A DNA stretch of 64,000 bases from Asanoa ferruginea (GTDB lineage Bacteria > Actinomycetota > Actinomycetes > Mycobacteriales > Micromonosporaceae): positions 310,001 to 374,000 of the forward strand of contig NZ_QUMQ01000001.1 of the NCBI RefSeq assembly GCF_003387075.1, in the 5' to 3' direction. A program made the position numbers and the translations under genes. Positions 8,156 through 16,735 of this stretch are shown here, piece by piece. Position 1 is the stretch's first letter. Each line of letters opens with the position of its first letter. A model generated the notes under the pieces. The model was given only the letters and a program-made list of their open reading frames with translations. It was not told where the DNA came from and did no database searches.

Positions 8156-8677
8156 ATGACCGACCAACGCGAACCATGGGCCGAGCGCACCGTGGAGATG
8201 CCGCCGGAGGACAACAACCCGTTCCGCCGGGGCCGGGCGCAAGTGGGGCCTGGGCCTGGGCCCACAGGTCAACCGCACATACCCACCGGCACCGGCTGGC
8301 CCGGTGACCACACCGGCGCGATTCCGCGGCCGGTGTTCCGGGAGGAGCTGCGGCTGTTCCGTCGCGGCGCCGGGCTGAGTTTGATCGGCGCGCTCTTCGC
8401 CTTCGTCTGCTGGGGGCTCTGGGCGATCTCCGACGGTGGCAACCTCGGCACCCCGGTTGCCCTTTTCGTGCTCACCGGCCTGGTCGCGCTCGGGCTCTAC
8501 GCGCTCACCCGGATGGTCGGTCGGGTCATTCTGGAAAAGCAACTGGGCCGGGTACGCCGCTCCGCGCGCGGCGCGCACCTCGTGATGGCCGTATTCCTGG
8601 CCGGAGTGGGCTTCGCCTACCTGCGGTCGATCGACTGGGTGGTCGATGCCTGGAGTTGGGTCACCGGGCTCTTTTAG
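8156..8677 (+). CDS. Conserved membrane protein, 173 residues
   Basis: The first ~65 residues are Pro/Gly-rich and cytoplasmic-looking. Three hydrophobic spans follow: SLIGALFAFVCWGLWAI, VALFVLTGLVALGLYAL and LVMAVFLAGVGFAYL. Between the second and third there is a basic stretch (KQLGRVRRSARG). It resembles uncharacterised small membrane proteins of Micromonosporaceae. ATG 8156 is preceded by AAGGGGGC, an acceptable ribosome site at close spacing. Its stop is 66 nt before the next gene, a glycosyltransferase, and the two may form a unit. No enzymatic motif is visible. Confidence 0.7.
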   Translation: MTDQREPWAERTVEMPPEDNNPFRRGRAQVGPGPGPTGQPHIPTGTGWPGDHTGAIPRPVFREELRLFRRGAGLSLIGALFAFVCWGLWAISDGGNLGTPVALFVLTGLVALGLYALTRMVGRVILEKQLGRVRRSARGAHLVMAVFLAGVGFAYLRSIDWVVDAWSWVTGLF

Positions 8678-8743
8678 GGGCATTTCCGTTCGCCGGTTCG
8701 CCGTACACTGTCTCGCGTTTCCGTTATGTGCGAGGGAGGTTCG

Positions 8744-9790
8744 GTGCCGCTGCTGAGCGTCGTCGTTCCGGTCTATCGGGTCGAGGACTACCTCGGCGCG
8801 TGCCTCGACTCGATTCTCGGCCAGGGGTTCACCGACCTCGAGCTGATCGCCGTCGACGACGCCTCCGACGACGGGTCCGCCGCGATCCTGGCCGACTACG
8901 CCGCGCGGGACAGCCGGGTCAAGGTGCTGACGCTCCCCGCCAACCGCGGCCTCGGCGCCGCCCGCAACGCCGGGCTGGCGGCCGCCACCGGTGACTACGT
9001 CTGGTTCGTCGACAGCGACGACTGGCTCACCGACGGCACCCTCGACGCGGTCGCCAAGCGGCTCGCCGAGACCGACGCCGACCTGCTGATCACCGGGTTC
9101 GCGCGGGTGTTCCCAGACGGTCGGGTCAAGCACAGCTCGGTCAGCGGGGCCGGCCCCGCGCCCGACACGTTCCGCCTCGCCGAGTTGCCGGCGTTGATCA
9201 AGCTGCTGCACATCGCCTGCAACAAGGTGATCCGCCGGCAGCTCCTGGTCGACCTGGGCCTCGCTTTCCGGCCCGGCTGGTATGAGGACGTCGCGTTCTC
9301 CCTGCCGCTGATGATCGCCGCCGGCCGGATCACGCTGCTGGACCGCTACTCCTACGGCTACCGGCAGCGGGAGACCGGCTCGATCACCCGCACGGTCAGC
9401 GACCGCCATTTCGAGGTCTTCGACCAGTGGGGGTTCGTGTTCCACTTCATCGACGACCGCCAGGACGAGGAGCTGCGCGCCCCGCTGTTCGCCCGGGCGA
9501 TCTGGCATCAGCTCCAGGTGCTCAACCACGCCGCGCGGGTCCCCCGGGCCCGCCGCCGCGAGTTCTTCGCCCGGCTGGTGGCGTTCTATCGGGCCGAGCG
9601 CCCCAAGACCGGTTACGTGTTCCCGCGCGGCGACGAGGGGATCAAGCAACGGCTGGTCGCCCGCAACGCGTTCCTGCTGTTCGAGGCGCTGCGCGCGGCC
9701 CGGCGCATCCAGGTCCAGGCGGTCCGCAAGGTGGCACTGCCGCGGCACCGGGACACGACGAAGCCGACGGTTCCAGACGCCGTACCCTGA
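8744..9790 (+). CDS. Family 2 glycosyltransferase
   Basis: 348 residues with a GT-A fold in the N-terminal half: LLSVVVPVYRVEDYL, then DDASDDGS, ANRGLGAARNAGL and the metal-binding VDSDDW. This transfers a sugar from a nucleotide-sugar to a cell-envelope or exopolysaccharide acceptor; donor and acceptor are not predictable. The C-terminal part (KTGYVFPRGDEGIKQRLV) is like that of bacterial teichoic-acid-type GT2 enzymes. GTG 8744 was chosen because GAGGGAGG ends 4-5 nt upstream. The upstream in-frame ATG at 8726 lies before this ribosome site. The next gene starts 4 nt after the stop, so the two form an operon. Confidence 0.88.
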   Translation: MPLLSVVVPVYRVEDYLGACLDSILGQGFTDLELIAVDDASDDGSAAILADYAARDSRVKVLTLPANRGLGAARNAGLAAATGDYVWFVDSDDWLTDGTLDAVAKRLAETDADLLITGFARVFPDGRVKHSSVSGAGPAPDTFRLAELPALIKLLHIACNKVIRRQLLVDLGLAFRPGWYEDVAFSLPLMIAAGRITLLDRYSYGYRQRETGSITRTVSDRHFEVFDQWGFVFHFIDDRQDEELRAPLFARAIWHQLQVLNHAARVPRARRREFFARLVAFYRAERPKTGYVFPRGDEGIKQRLVARNAFLLFEALRAARRIQVQAVRKVALPRHRDTTKPTVPDAVP

Positions 9791-9794
9791 CCGC

Positions 9795-11522
9795 GTGTCG
9801 TCGTCATCCTGGTCACTGATCGACTGCCCGCCGCCCAAGGGACGCCTCGCACGCCTGACCCGGGCGATCGGCCTACGGGTGATCCGGCTGCCCCGCCAGC
9901 GCGTCGTGTTGCTCGCGGGCACCCCTGGCCACTTGCGTGACCTGATGGCCACCCCGGCGTCGGCGACCCCGGTCCGCGCCGTCCGGATCATGCTCCCCTG
10001 GCAGGCGATCCGCCCGGGCTGGTCGGGCGCGATCGACCCGCTCCCCCGGCTGCGCCGGCACCGGGTCTCGCTGCCGCTGCGCCGCCGCGGCCTGGCCACC
10101 GTGACGCTCCGCCTCCACCAGCCGCTGCCGCTGCGCGACGTGGTGCGCAGCGCGCTCGCCGGCCTCGTGCCCGTGCGCCCGTTGCCGATGCCGGCCAGCG
10201 TCGACGTGGCCGCCGCGGGCGCGCTGCCCGCGTTCCTGCCGCCGACCGCGCACGTCGGCGCCCTGCCGTCGCCCGACGAGATCCGCCCGACCGACGTGCT
10301 GCTGAGCGACGGCCCGGCCGACCCGGCGGCGGCCGGCATCGTGCTGCCCACCGACGCCGCCGTGCTGTTCGACGCGATCCGGATCAACCCAAGGGCCCGG
10401 GCGGACAAGACCGCGAGCGCGGGGGTACGCCTGGTGCTCGGTTCCCCCGCCGGCGCTCAGGTGCGCTCCGGCCGGCTCGACGGCCTGGGGCTCGACGCTT
10501 CCACGGTCGAGATGCTGCGCGGCGTCGCCACCGTCGAGGCCGACGCCCTGACCGGCGACCCGCGCCAGGTGGCCACGCTGCTGGTGCAGATCGCGGCGAC
10601 CGGCGCGGTGCTGCGGATCGGCGACCTGTCGCCGGCGGTCGCGACGCTGCTCTCCCCCGAACTCGCCGAGGTGCTGGCCTCCCCGCCGCCGGTCGGCGAT
10701 GACCCGGTGGCCCTGGAGGCGCACAGCGTGCGGCAGCGCCGGGCGGCGTTGCGCGGCCACGCGACCGGGCTGGTCCTGCCCCGCCTGGTCGCGGGCGCGT
10801 TCCCGCTGCTCGGCGAGCTGCCCACGGTCAGCGCGATCCTGATGACCCGCCGCCCGGAACGCCTCGCGCCGGTGCTCGATGCGCTGGAGAAGCAGAGCTA
10901 CCCCGGGTTGGAGATCGTGGTCGGGCTGCACGGCTGCCCGGCCCCGGAGTCGCTGACGGCGTGGGCGGCGAAGTGCCCGCGACCGGTGTCGGTGGTCGAG
11001 GTGCCGGCGGGCGTCGACTTCGGCACGGCGCTGGGCCTGGCGACCGCGCGCTCCAACGGCAGCCTGGTGACGAAGGTCGACGACGACGACACCTACGGCC
11101 CGGAACACGTCTGGGACCTGGTCCTGGCCCGCCACTTCTCCGGGGCGACGCTGGTCGGCAAGGGTGCCGAGTTCGTGCACCTCGAGGAACGCGACGAGAC
11201 CATCCGCCGCAAGTCCGGCAATTCCGAGGCGTATGCCGAGGTGGTGGCCGGCGGCACGATCCTGATCGGGCGCGGCGACCTGGAGAACGCGGGTGGGTGG
11301 CGGCCCGTGCCGCGGTCGGTTGACCTGGGCCTGATCACCCGGGTCAAGGCCGGCGGTGGGCTGGTCTACCGGACGCATCCGTTCGGGTACGTCTACCACC
11401 GGCGCGCGCAGGGGCACACCTGGGATCCAGGCGAGCGCTACTTCCTGGACGCTGCCTTCGCCCGCTGGCCTGGCCTCCCTCCCTACGCCGAGTTCGGCGT
11501 TCCGCTCGGCGCCTCCGCCTAA
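9795..11522 (+). CDS. Large protein with C-terminal GT2 glycosyltransferase domain
   Basis: 575 residues. The first ~340 have no family I recognise; they are rich in Leu, Arg and Pro with several short beta-strand-like segments. A GT2 domain begins near residue 345 (TVSAILMTRRPERLAPVLDALEKQ), with VTKVDDDDTYGPEHV as the DXD-type metal site and GWRPVPRSVDLGLITRV after it. The likely role is envelope glycan synthesis together with the GT2 gene 4 nt upstream. GTG 9795 is the first start after that stop. Its own stop lies directly beside a 54-bp tandem duplication derived from the end of the convergent methyltransferase gene. Confidence 0.8.
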   Translation: MSSSSWSLIDCPPPKGRLARLTRAIGLRVIRLPRQRVVLLAGTPGHLRDLMATPASATPVRAVRIMLPWQAIRPGWSGAIDPLPRLRRHRVSLPLRRRGLATVTLRLHQPLPLRDVVRSALAGLVPVRPLPMPASVDVAAAGALPAFLPPTAHVGALPSPDEIRPTDVLLSDGPADPAAAGIVLPTDAAVLFDAIRINPRARADKTASAGVRLVLGSPAGAQVRSGRLDGLGLDASTVEMLRGVATVEADALTGDPRQVATLLVQIAATGAVLRIGDLSPAVATLLSPELAEVLASPPPVGDDPVALEAHSVRQRRAALRGHATGLVLPRLVAGAFPLLGELPTVSAILMTRRPERLAPVLDALEKQSYPGLEIVVGLHGCPAPESLTAWAAKCPRPVSVVEVPAGVDFGTALGLATARSNGSLVTKVDDDDTYGPEHVWDLVLARHFSGATLVGKGAEFVHLEERDETIRRKSGNSEAYAEVVAGGTILIGRGDLENAGGWRPVPRSVDLGLITRVKAGGGLVYRTHPFGYVYHRRAQGHTWDPGERYFLDAAFARWPGLPPYAEFGVPLGASA

Positions 11523-11634
11523 CCGCGCCGCAAGGCCTATGCCGGTCAGCGCTGGCCAGTGACCAGGTGCGGCCAACCACGCCGCAAGGCCTATGCCGGT
11601 CAGCGCTGGCCAGTGACCAGGTGCGGCCAGCCAC
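11521..11634. repeat. 54-bp tandem duplication of a gene 3' end
   Basis: Two nearly identical 54-bp units lie head to tail at 11527-11580 and 11581-11634, differing at few positions (AACCAC versus AGCCAC at the unit end). The right-hand copy contains the last ~11 codons and stop of the minus-strand methyltransferase (stop at 11600-11602); the left-hand copy is a duplicate of that gene end lying in the space up to the convergent glycosyltransferase. The unit is a multiple of three, but the copy is not translated because the first stop is retained. Confidence 0.9.
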
Positions 11635-12391
11635 GGCGCAGGCCGCTGCCGGTCTCCGGCAGCCGACCGTAGTTGGCTCCCGGCCCCCCAGCGGCGGTGA
11701 GATCGGCAAGCGCCCACCCACCATCGGCGAACACCGCCGCCGGATCGTCGCTGCCGAACGGCGGCGGAAGACCGTTGCGGGCAAGGTGATCGCGAAATGG
11801 CTGCATCGCGGGCACGGAGAGCCCAGCCGCCCCCATGACGTCGGCGAGGAACAGACTCCCCACCCCGCAAAGCGCCGCGGCCTCCCCGAGCACCCCCACA
11901 ACCGACTCCGGGGCCAGATAGAAGAACAACCCCTCAGCCACCCACAGCGTGCGCCGGGTCGGATCAAAGCCGGCCGCGCACAGCGGCGCGGCCCAGTCGC
12001 CGGCCAGATCGGCCGCAACGGTATGCCGCCGGCAGCACGGCGAAGCGCCGGCCAACACTGGCTCTTTCAGCGAGAACAGCGTCGACCGATCAACCTCGAA
12101 CCAATCGACGTCGCCCGGCAGATCGAGCCGATAGGGCCGCGTGTCCAGACCGGCACCGAGCAGCACGACCTGCCGGATCCCGGCACCCACCGCGGCGGTG
12201 ATCGCGTCGTCGAACCAGCGCACCCGCACCGGAATGAAGCGGTTCTCGCCACCGCTGGCCGCTTCGGACCGCGACATCATCGCCGCGCCCTGCTCGCCGG
12301 CCAGCTCCGAGGCCAGCGGATCGGCGAACAACCGGTCGGCCCGGCGGGTCTCCCGCGCGCGGACAGCAGCGATCCAGTGCGCCGTGCTCAT
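11600..12391 (-). CDS. SAM-dependent methyltransferase (TIGR00027/LCM-type)
   Basis: 263 residues of the class I methyltransferase family often annotated as S-adenosyl-L-methionine-dependent, leucine carboxyl methyltransferase-like. The SAM motif QVVLLGAGLDTRPYRL is near residues 68-83, and WVAEGLFFYL is the typical later motif. The N-terminal AHWIAAVRARETRRADRLFADPLA is characteristic. Such enzymes methylate carboxyl or hydroxyl groups of small molecules; the substrate is unknown. ATG 12391 (MSTAHWIAAVRA) was preferred over a longer frame from 12430. The last codons lie in a 54-bp tandem duplication, so its 3' end has been copied once downstream. Confidence 0.88.
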   Translation of the reverse strand: MSTAHWIAAVRARETRRADRLFADPLASELAGEQGAAMMSRSEAASGGENRFIPVRVRWFDDAITAAVGAGIRQVVLLGAGLDTRPYRLDLPGDVDWFEVDRSTLFSLKEPVLAGASPCCRRHTVAADLAGDWAAPLCAAGFDPTRRTLWVAEGLFFYLAPESVVGVLGEAAALCGVGSLFLADVMGAAGLSVPAMQPFRDHLARNGLPPPFGSDDPAAVFADGGWALADLTAAGGPGANYGRLPETGSGLRRGWPHLVTGQR

Positions 12392-12471
12392 CACCACGAC
12401 GATCAAGGTAACCGGCACCCGCCGGCACACGAAGCCTCATGTAGATGAGTACCCCGCGGAGGGCCGCGGGT

Positions 12472-13632
12472 TCACCCAGAAACAGGCCGACGCCGGCTCA
12501 GGCTGATCAGCACGGTCAACGCCAACAGAGCCACGAGAAGGCTGAAGATCCCGCCGGCCCAGTGCAGGTTCGCGTACTCGATGACCACACCGACCCCGAT
12601 CGCCGGCACCGCCAACACCGTGTAGAGGATCGCGAAGAACGCGGAGAAGGCCTCGCCGCGGCGCGCGGCCGGCACACCGGTCGCGATCGCCCGCAGCCCA
12701 GCGCTGACCGCGGTCCCGGTGCCCAACCCGACCACCACAGCGGCGGCCAGCAACGGCGCCAGGGCCGCACCGAGCACCGCCCAAGCGATCAGCCCCGCGG
12801 CCACGACCAGCGACACGCACGCCGCCGGCAGGGAACCCGACGGCGGCAACCGCCGGTCGATCAACTGACCGGCCGCGGTGAAGACAAACCCGAGGAAGAC
12901 CACGAAACCCGTCAGCGCCGGATCGTCGCGCCCCAGTTCGGTGCCGAGCAGAATGCCGGTCACCGACGTCAGCACACCGAGCACCGCGAAGCCCGCCCCG
13001 GCAGCCGCCGACGCGCGGATGAACTCGCCGCGGATCTCGTGCGGGATGCTCAGCCGCTGGAAGCGGAACGTCGGCCGGGTCCGGCGGACCGTCTCGGCCA
13101 CCGTCACCAACCCGACCAGGCCGACCCCGATCAGGGCCAGGTCGACGATCCAGCTCAGCCGCAGCGGGTGGCCGGCCCACTGGGCCAGGATGCCGGCGAG
13201 CATCGTGCCGGAGGCCAGGCCGCCCATGTTGGCCAGCAGCGCGAGCACCGGCCCGAGCCACTTGCGGCTGGCCGGGAGTTGCTCGCCGATCGCGGCGGTG
13301 CCGGCGCCGGTCGCCAGCGCGGCCGAGAAACCCGAGATGACGCGGGCGACGAGCAGCATCGTCAGGTTGTCGGAGACCAGGAATAGGCTGGCGGCCGCGG
13401 CCGAGAGCAGCAGCGCGATGCCGAGCACCGGCTTGCGACCGATCTGGTCGGAGAGCCGGCCGAGGGTGAGCAGGCCGACGACGACGCCGACGGCGTACAC
13501 CGCGAAAAGCACGGTGACCTCGACCGGGACGATGCCGAACGACCGCTCGTACAACGGATAGAGCGGTGTTGGCACCGTCGTTCCGAGCATGACTGTCCAG
13601 AAGACGAACGCCGTGATACCGACATTGCGCAC
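12472..13632 (-). CDS. MFS transporter
   Basis: 386 residues with about 12 hydrophobic spans. The loop 2-3 signature of the major facilitator superfamily is seen as GRLSDQIGRKPVLG (residues ~58-71), and ARVISGFSAALATGAGTAAIGE marks the fourth/fifth helices. The layout matches drug:H+ antiporter or sugar-efflux type MFS proteins. ATG 13632 (MRNVGITAFVFWTVML) places the first helix right at the N-terminus. The substrate cannot be told. It shares strand with the methyltransferase downstream (81-nt gap) and the aldo-keto reductase upstream (38 nt), so read-through is possible. Confidence 0.9.
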   Translation of the reverse strand: MRNVGITAFVFWTVMLGTTVPTPLYPLYERSFGIVPVEVTVLFAVYAVGVVVGLLTLGRLSDQIGRKPVLGIALLLSAAAASLFLVSDNLTMLLVARVISGFSAALATGAGTAAIGEQLPASRKWLGPVLALLANMGGLASGTMLAGILAQWAGHPLRLSWIVDLALIGVGLVGLVTVAETVRRTRPTFRFQRLSIPHEIRGEFIRASAAAGAGFAVLGVLTSVTGILLGTELGRDDPALTGFVVFLGFVFTAAGQLIDRRLPPSGSLPAACVSLVVAAGLIAWAVLGAALAPLLAAAVVVGLGTGTAVSAGLRAIATGVPAARRGEAFSAFFAILYTVLAVPAIGVGVVIEYANLHWAGGIFSLLVALLALTVLISLSRRRPVSG

Positions 13633-13669
13633 GACCGCCAGCCTAGCCAGCGGGCGATCTTGCGCAGGT

Positions 13670-14647
13670 CTAGCGGTCCGTGCCCACCGCCGCCGTCACA
13701 CCCCGGTGCCCGACGATCTCCTCGTGGGGCAACGCGTCGGCCAACCGGCGCAGGTCGTCACCGGTCAGCGAGACGTCGGTCGCGCCGGCGTTCTCGTCGA
13801 GCCGGGTGCGCCGACGGGTACCCGGAATCGGCACCACGCCCTGCGCCAGCAGCCACGCCAGCGCCACCTGCGCGACGGTGGCGCCCTTCTCGGCCGCGAT
13901 CGCCCCGACCCGATCGACCAGGACCTGGTTGGCGGAGAACGCCTCAGGCTGGAAGCGGGGCAGGCCACGCCGGGCATCGTCGGGTGCGAGGTCGCCGAGG
14001 TTGCGGATGCCGTTGGTCAGCACACCGCGACCGAGCGGTGAGAACGCCACGAACCCGATCCCGAGCTCGTCCATCGTGGACTTCTCGCCGTTGTGCAGAA
14101 CATCACGGGCGAAGAGCGAGAACTCCGACTGTACGGCGGCCAGCGGGTGCACCGCGTGACCCCGGCGGATGGTGGCGGCGCTCGCCTCGGACAGCCCGAT
14201 GTGCCGCACCTTGCCGGCCTCGACCAGCTCGGCCATGCCGCCGACGCTCTCCTCGATCGGCACCGCGGGGTCGACCCGGTGTAGGTAGTAGAGGTCGATC
14301 ACGTCGGTGCCGAGGTGCCGCAGCGAGCGGTCGCAGGCCCGGCGGATGTATTCCGGACTTCCGTTGCGGCCGTGGACCGTGCCGTCGTCGTCGGTCTCGC
14401 TCGACGCCTTGGTGGCCAACGTGACCTCGCCGCGCCGGTCGCCCAGCGCCCGGCCGATCAGCTTCTCGTTCTCGAACGGCCCGTACGCCTCGGCGGTGTC
14501 AATGAATGTGACCCCGATGTCGATGGCGTGCCGCAGCGTGGCGATCGACTCCTGCTCGTTGCTCGGGCCGTAGAAACTGGACATTCCCATGGCGCCGAGC
14601 CCGATCGCGGAGACCCGCAGCCCGTCGCCCAGATTGATGTGCTTCAT
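13670..14647 (-). CDS. Aldo/keto reductase
   Basis: 325 residues, the normal size of AKR proteins of the YajO/AKR13 type. The catalytic tetrad is visible: Asp and Tyr in FIDTAEAYGPFENE, Lys in TLATKAS, His in LYYLHRVDP. The NADPH site is in the C-terminal PIPGTRRRTRLDENAGA. It reduces carbonyl compounds with NADPH in the cytosol; substrate unknown. ATG 14647 is well supported by a GGGGGG tract ending 6 nt upstream. The TetR gene 54 nt upstream on the same strand suggests a bicistronic unit, with the divergent reductase at 15369 as a further target. Confidence 0.92.
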   Translation of the reverse strand: MKHINLGDGLRVSAIGLGAMGMSSFYGPSNEQESIATLRHAIDIGVTFIDTAEAYGPFENEKLIGRALGDRRGEVTLATKASSETDDDGTVHGRNGSPEYIRRACDRSLRHLGTDVIDLYYLHRVDPAVPIEESVGGMAELVEAGKVRHIGLSEASAATIRRGHAVHPLAAVQSEFSLFARDVLHNGEKSTMDELGIGFVAFSPLGRGVLTNGIRNLGDLAPDDARRGLPRFQPEAFSANQVLVDRVGAIAAEKGATVAQVALAWLLAQGVVPIPGTRRRTRLDENAGATDVSLTGDDLRRLADALPHEEIVGHRGVTAAVGTDR

Positions 14648-14701
14648 GATTTCCCCCCATTGGCCATCACCCCCATGGTGCTTCGGGTAGCGCGCCACAG
14701 G

Positions 14702-15280
14702 TCAGACCGGCGCGAGAAGCTGGCGGAACAGGGGTTCCAGGAGTGCCTTGAGTTGATCGGGATCCGCGTCGGACAGGGCGGACAGGGCGACCACCTGGCG
14801 CATCACCTGGATGCCGGACACGATGGCGAGCACGATCGCGGCGCGCTGGGGCGCGAGGTCGCCGGGTAGCGCTTCGCTCAGCAGCCGGTGGTAGTGGGCC
14901 TCTATCTGCTCGCGGGCGATCACCGCGGCCTGGTCACTGGACGCCGACCGCAACATGATCAGGAAGCCGTCGAGCGGGGTCGCGTCGGCGCCGGTGATGT
15001 CGACCAGCAACGCGGCGATCCGGGCGGCGAAGTCGGGCGATTCGAGGTTGGCCCGGGTCAGGATCGTCGGCTCGGCCATGATCCCGGCGATCACCTCGCC
15101 CAGGAGGCGTTCCTTGGAGCCGAAGTAGCGGTTGACCATCATCGCGGTCACGCCGGCGCCCTCGGCGATCTCCCGGACTCCCACGCCGTCGTAGCCCGAC
15201 CGGGCGAAGCACCGCCGAGCCGAGGCCAGGATCGCCGCCCGGGTGGCCGCCGCGTCCCGGCGGCGAGGTGTCTCGGTCAC
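14702..15280 (-). CDS. TetR-family transcriptional regulator
   Basis: 192 residues. The N-terminal helix-turn-helix reads VREIAEGAGVTAMMVNRYFGSKERL (shown in part; residues ~36-60), and the rest is a helical ligand domain without special motifs. GTG 15280 lies 18 bp from the nearer of two identical 16-bp palindromes (GTCTAC-N4-GTAGAC) that are very probably its operators. It should repress itself, the aldo-keto reductase 54 nt downstream and the divergent dehydratase/reductase gene. The inducer is unknown; the pairing of a TetR with an AKR and an NAD-dependent reductase suggests response to a carbonyl compound. Confidence 0.93.
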   Translation of the reverse strand: MTETPRRRDAAATRAAILASARRCFARSGYDGVGVREIAEGAGVTAMMVNRYFGSKERLLGEVIAGIMAEPTILTRANLESPDFAARIAALLVDITGADATPLDGFLIMLRSASSDQAAVIAREQIEAHYHRLLSEALPGDLAPQRAAIVLAIVSGIQVMRQVVALSALSDADPDQLKALLEPLFRQLLAPV

Positions 15281-15297
15281 ACAACCCCCTCGATCAA

Positions 15298-15313
15298 GTC
15301 TACGAGTGTAGAC
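15298..15313. promoter_or_regulatory. TetR operator, copy 1
   Basis: A 16-bp dyad with arms GTCTAC and GTAGAC and a 4-bp centre GAGT. It lies 18 bp upstream of the tetR GTG. A second identical-arm dyad sits 37 bp away (centre to centre). Its position in the divergent promoter region argues that it is bound by the adjacent TetR. Confidence 0.8.
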
Positions 15314-15334
15314 AATACCGCCTCCGCGCGGTTA

Positions 15335-15350
15335 GTCTACGACTGTAGAC
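15335..15350. promoter_or_regulatory. TetR operator, copy 2
   Basis: Same 16-bp dyad, arms GTCTAC and GTAGAC, centre GACT. It ends 18 bp before the ATG of the NAD-dependent reductase and directly abuts that gene's GGAGGGG ribosome site, so occupation would block its transcription start or early elongation. Confidence 0.8.
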
Positions 15351-15368
15351 ATGGAGGGGTTGATCACG

Positions 15369-16400
15369 ATGGAACGCGTACTCGTGACGGGTGGGACCGG
15401 TTTCGTCGCCGGCTGGTGCGTCGCCGACCTGCTGGGCCGCGGCTATGAAGTGCGAACAACAGTGCGCGATCCGAAAAACGAGCCGGGTGTACGCGCGGCG
15501 GCCGGCGACGGCCCGCTCGAGGTGGTGCGCGCCGACCTGACCCGCGACGAGGGCTGGGACGCGGCGGTGGACGGGTGCGCGTACGTCCTGCATGTCGCCT
15601 CGCCCCTGAGCCTCGACGGCCGGGCCGGCGACGAAGCGCTGATCGGCCCGGCCCGCGACGGCGCCCTGCGCGTGCTCGGCGCCGCCACCCGGGCCGGCGT
15701 GAAGCGGGTGGTGCTGACCTCGTCGACGGCGGCCACCACCCCACGCGACCCACACGGCGTCAGCGACGAGACAGTGTGGACAGACCCGGCCGACCCGAAC
15801 CTGAACCCCTACCGCCGCTCGAAGCTGCTCGCGGAACGCGCGGCGTGGGACTTCATGGCCCTGGACGGCCGCGGCACCGAGTTGACCACCGTCCTGCCTG
15901 CGGCCGTCTTCGGCCCGCTGCGCTCCCCCGGCAACGCCGGCTCGGTCGACGTGATCGCCCGCCTGCTGGCCGGCCGCCCGCCGGTGCTGCCCCGCTTCGG
16001 CTTCAGCATCGTCGACGTACGCGACCTGGCCGACCTACACATCCGCGCGATGACCAACCCGGCCGCGGCCGGGGAACGCTTCATCGGCGCGGGCGAGTTC
16101 CAATGGCTGGCGGAAATGGCCGCGACGCTGCGCACCCACCTCGGCGACCGGGCCCGCAAGGTGCCGACGCGCGGGGTGCCGGACGGGTTGGTCCGCACGC
16201 TGGCCCGCGTCGTGCCGCCGCTGCGCACGCTGACCCCACTGCTCGGCCGCGACCTGACCTTCAGCTCAGCGAAGGCCCAACGCCTGCTGGGCTTCACCCC
16301 ACGCCCGGCGACCACGACAATCGTCGACTGCGCGGAAACCCTGCTCGCCGGTTGTTCAACCCGGCGGGTGGCTGGCTCACGGGGAAACCGGCTGCGCTGA
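15369..16400 (+). CDS. NAD-dependent epimerase/dehydratase (dihydroflavonol reductase-like)
   Basis: 343 residues of the extended SDR type. The cofactor motif VLVTGGTGFVAG is at residues 3-14, SSTAATTP is the catalytic serine region and the YxxxK pair is YRRSK. VLHVASPLS matches the dihydroflavonol 4-reductase-like group that reduces ketones with NADPH. ATG 15369 is chosen for the GGAGGGG 8 nt upstream; an ATG at 15351 lies before it. Controlled by two TetR dyads immediately upstream and divergent from tetR. The substrate is unknown. Confidence 0.9.
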   Translation: MERVLVTGGTGFVAGWCVADLLGRGYEVRTTVRDPKNEPGVRAAAGDGPLEVVRADLTRDEGWDAAVDGCAYVLHVASPLSLDGRAGDEALIGPARDGALRVLGAATRAGVKRVVLTSSTAATTPRDPHGVSDETVWTDPADPNLNPYRRSKLLAERAAWDFMALDGRGTELTTVLPAAVFGPLRSPGNAGSVDVIARLLAGRPPVLPRFGFSIVDVRDLADLHIRAMTNPAAAGERFIGAGEFQWLAEMAATLRTHLGDRARKVPTRGVPDGLVRTLARVVPPLRTLTPLLGRDLTFSSAKAQRLLGFTPRPATTTIVDCAETLLAGCSTRRVAGSRGNRLR

Positions 16401-16478
16401 GCGCTTGCGTATGGCGCCATCCTGACCCGCCGCGACCCCGACCACTGGCCCAGACGACCGCCGCGGTCGCCTGGCGGC

Positions 16479-16735
16479 GCCGGTCAGCCCGCCGCCGTGC
16501 AAGCGCCACGGCTGCCCGATCTGCTCCTCGACGACCGCCAGCTCGGCGCACCGGCGGCCGGTCAGCCCACCGGCGCGGCAAAGCGCCGCAGCTGCCCGAT
16601 CTGCTCCTCGTCGACCGGCAGCTCGGCGCACCGGGGCGGCCGGTCACCCCACCGGCGCGGCAAAGCGCCGCAGCTGCCGGATCTGCTCCTCGTCGACCGC
16701 CAGCTCGGCGCATCGGGCGGCCGGCCAGACCTCAG
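16479..16735. repeat. ~80-bp tandem repeat, three units, copied from a gene 3' end
   Basis: Three head-to-tail units of 78-82 bp start near 16479, 16557 and 16639. The marker GCTGCCCGATCTGCTCCTCG occurs at 16511 and 16591 and, with one change, at 16673. The right-hand unit contains the last ~25 codons of the minus-strand gene at 16644-17201; the two left-hand units are non-coding copies downstream of its stop, with more divergence in the leftmost. Confidence 0.88.

Noticed and set aside
8141-11870. Long open frames antisense to the glycosyltransferases
   Set aside because: High GC keeps the antisense strand open; no domains, while the plus-strand genes have clear motifs and ribosome sites.
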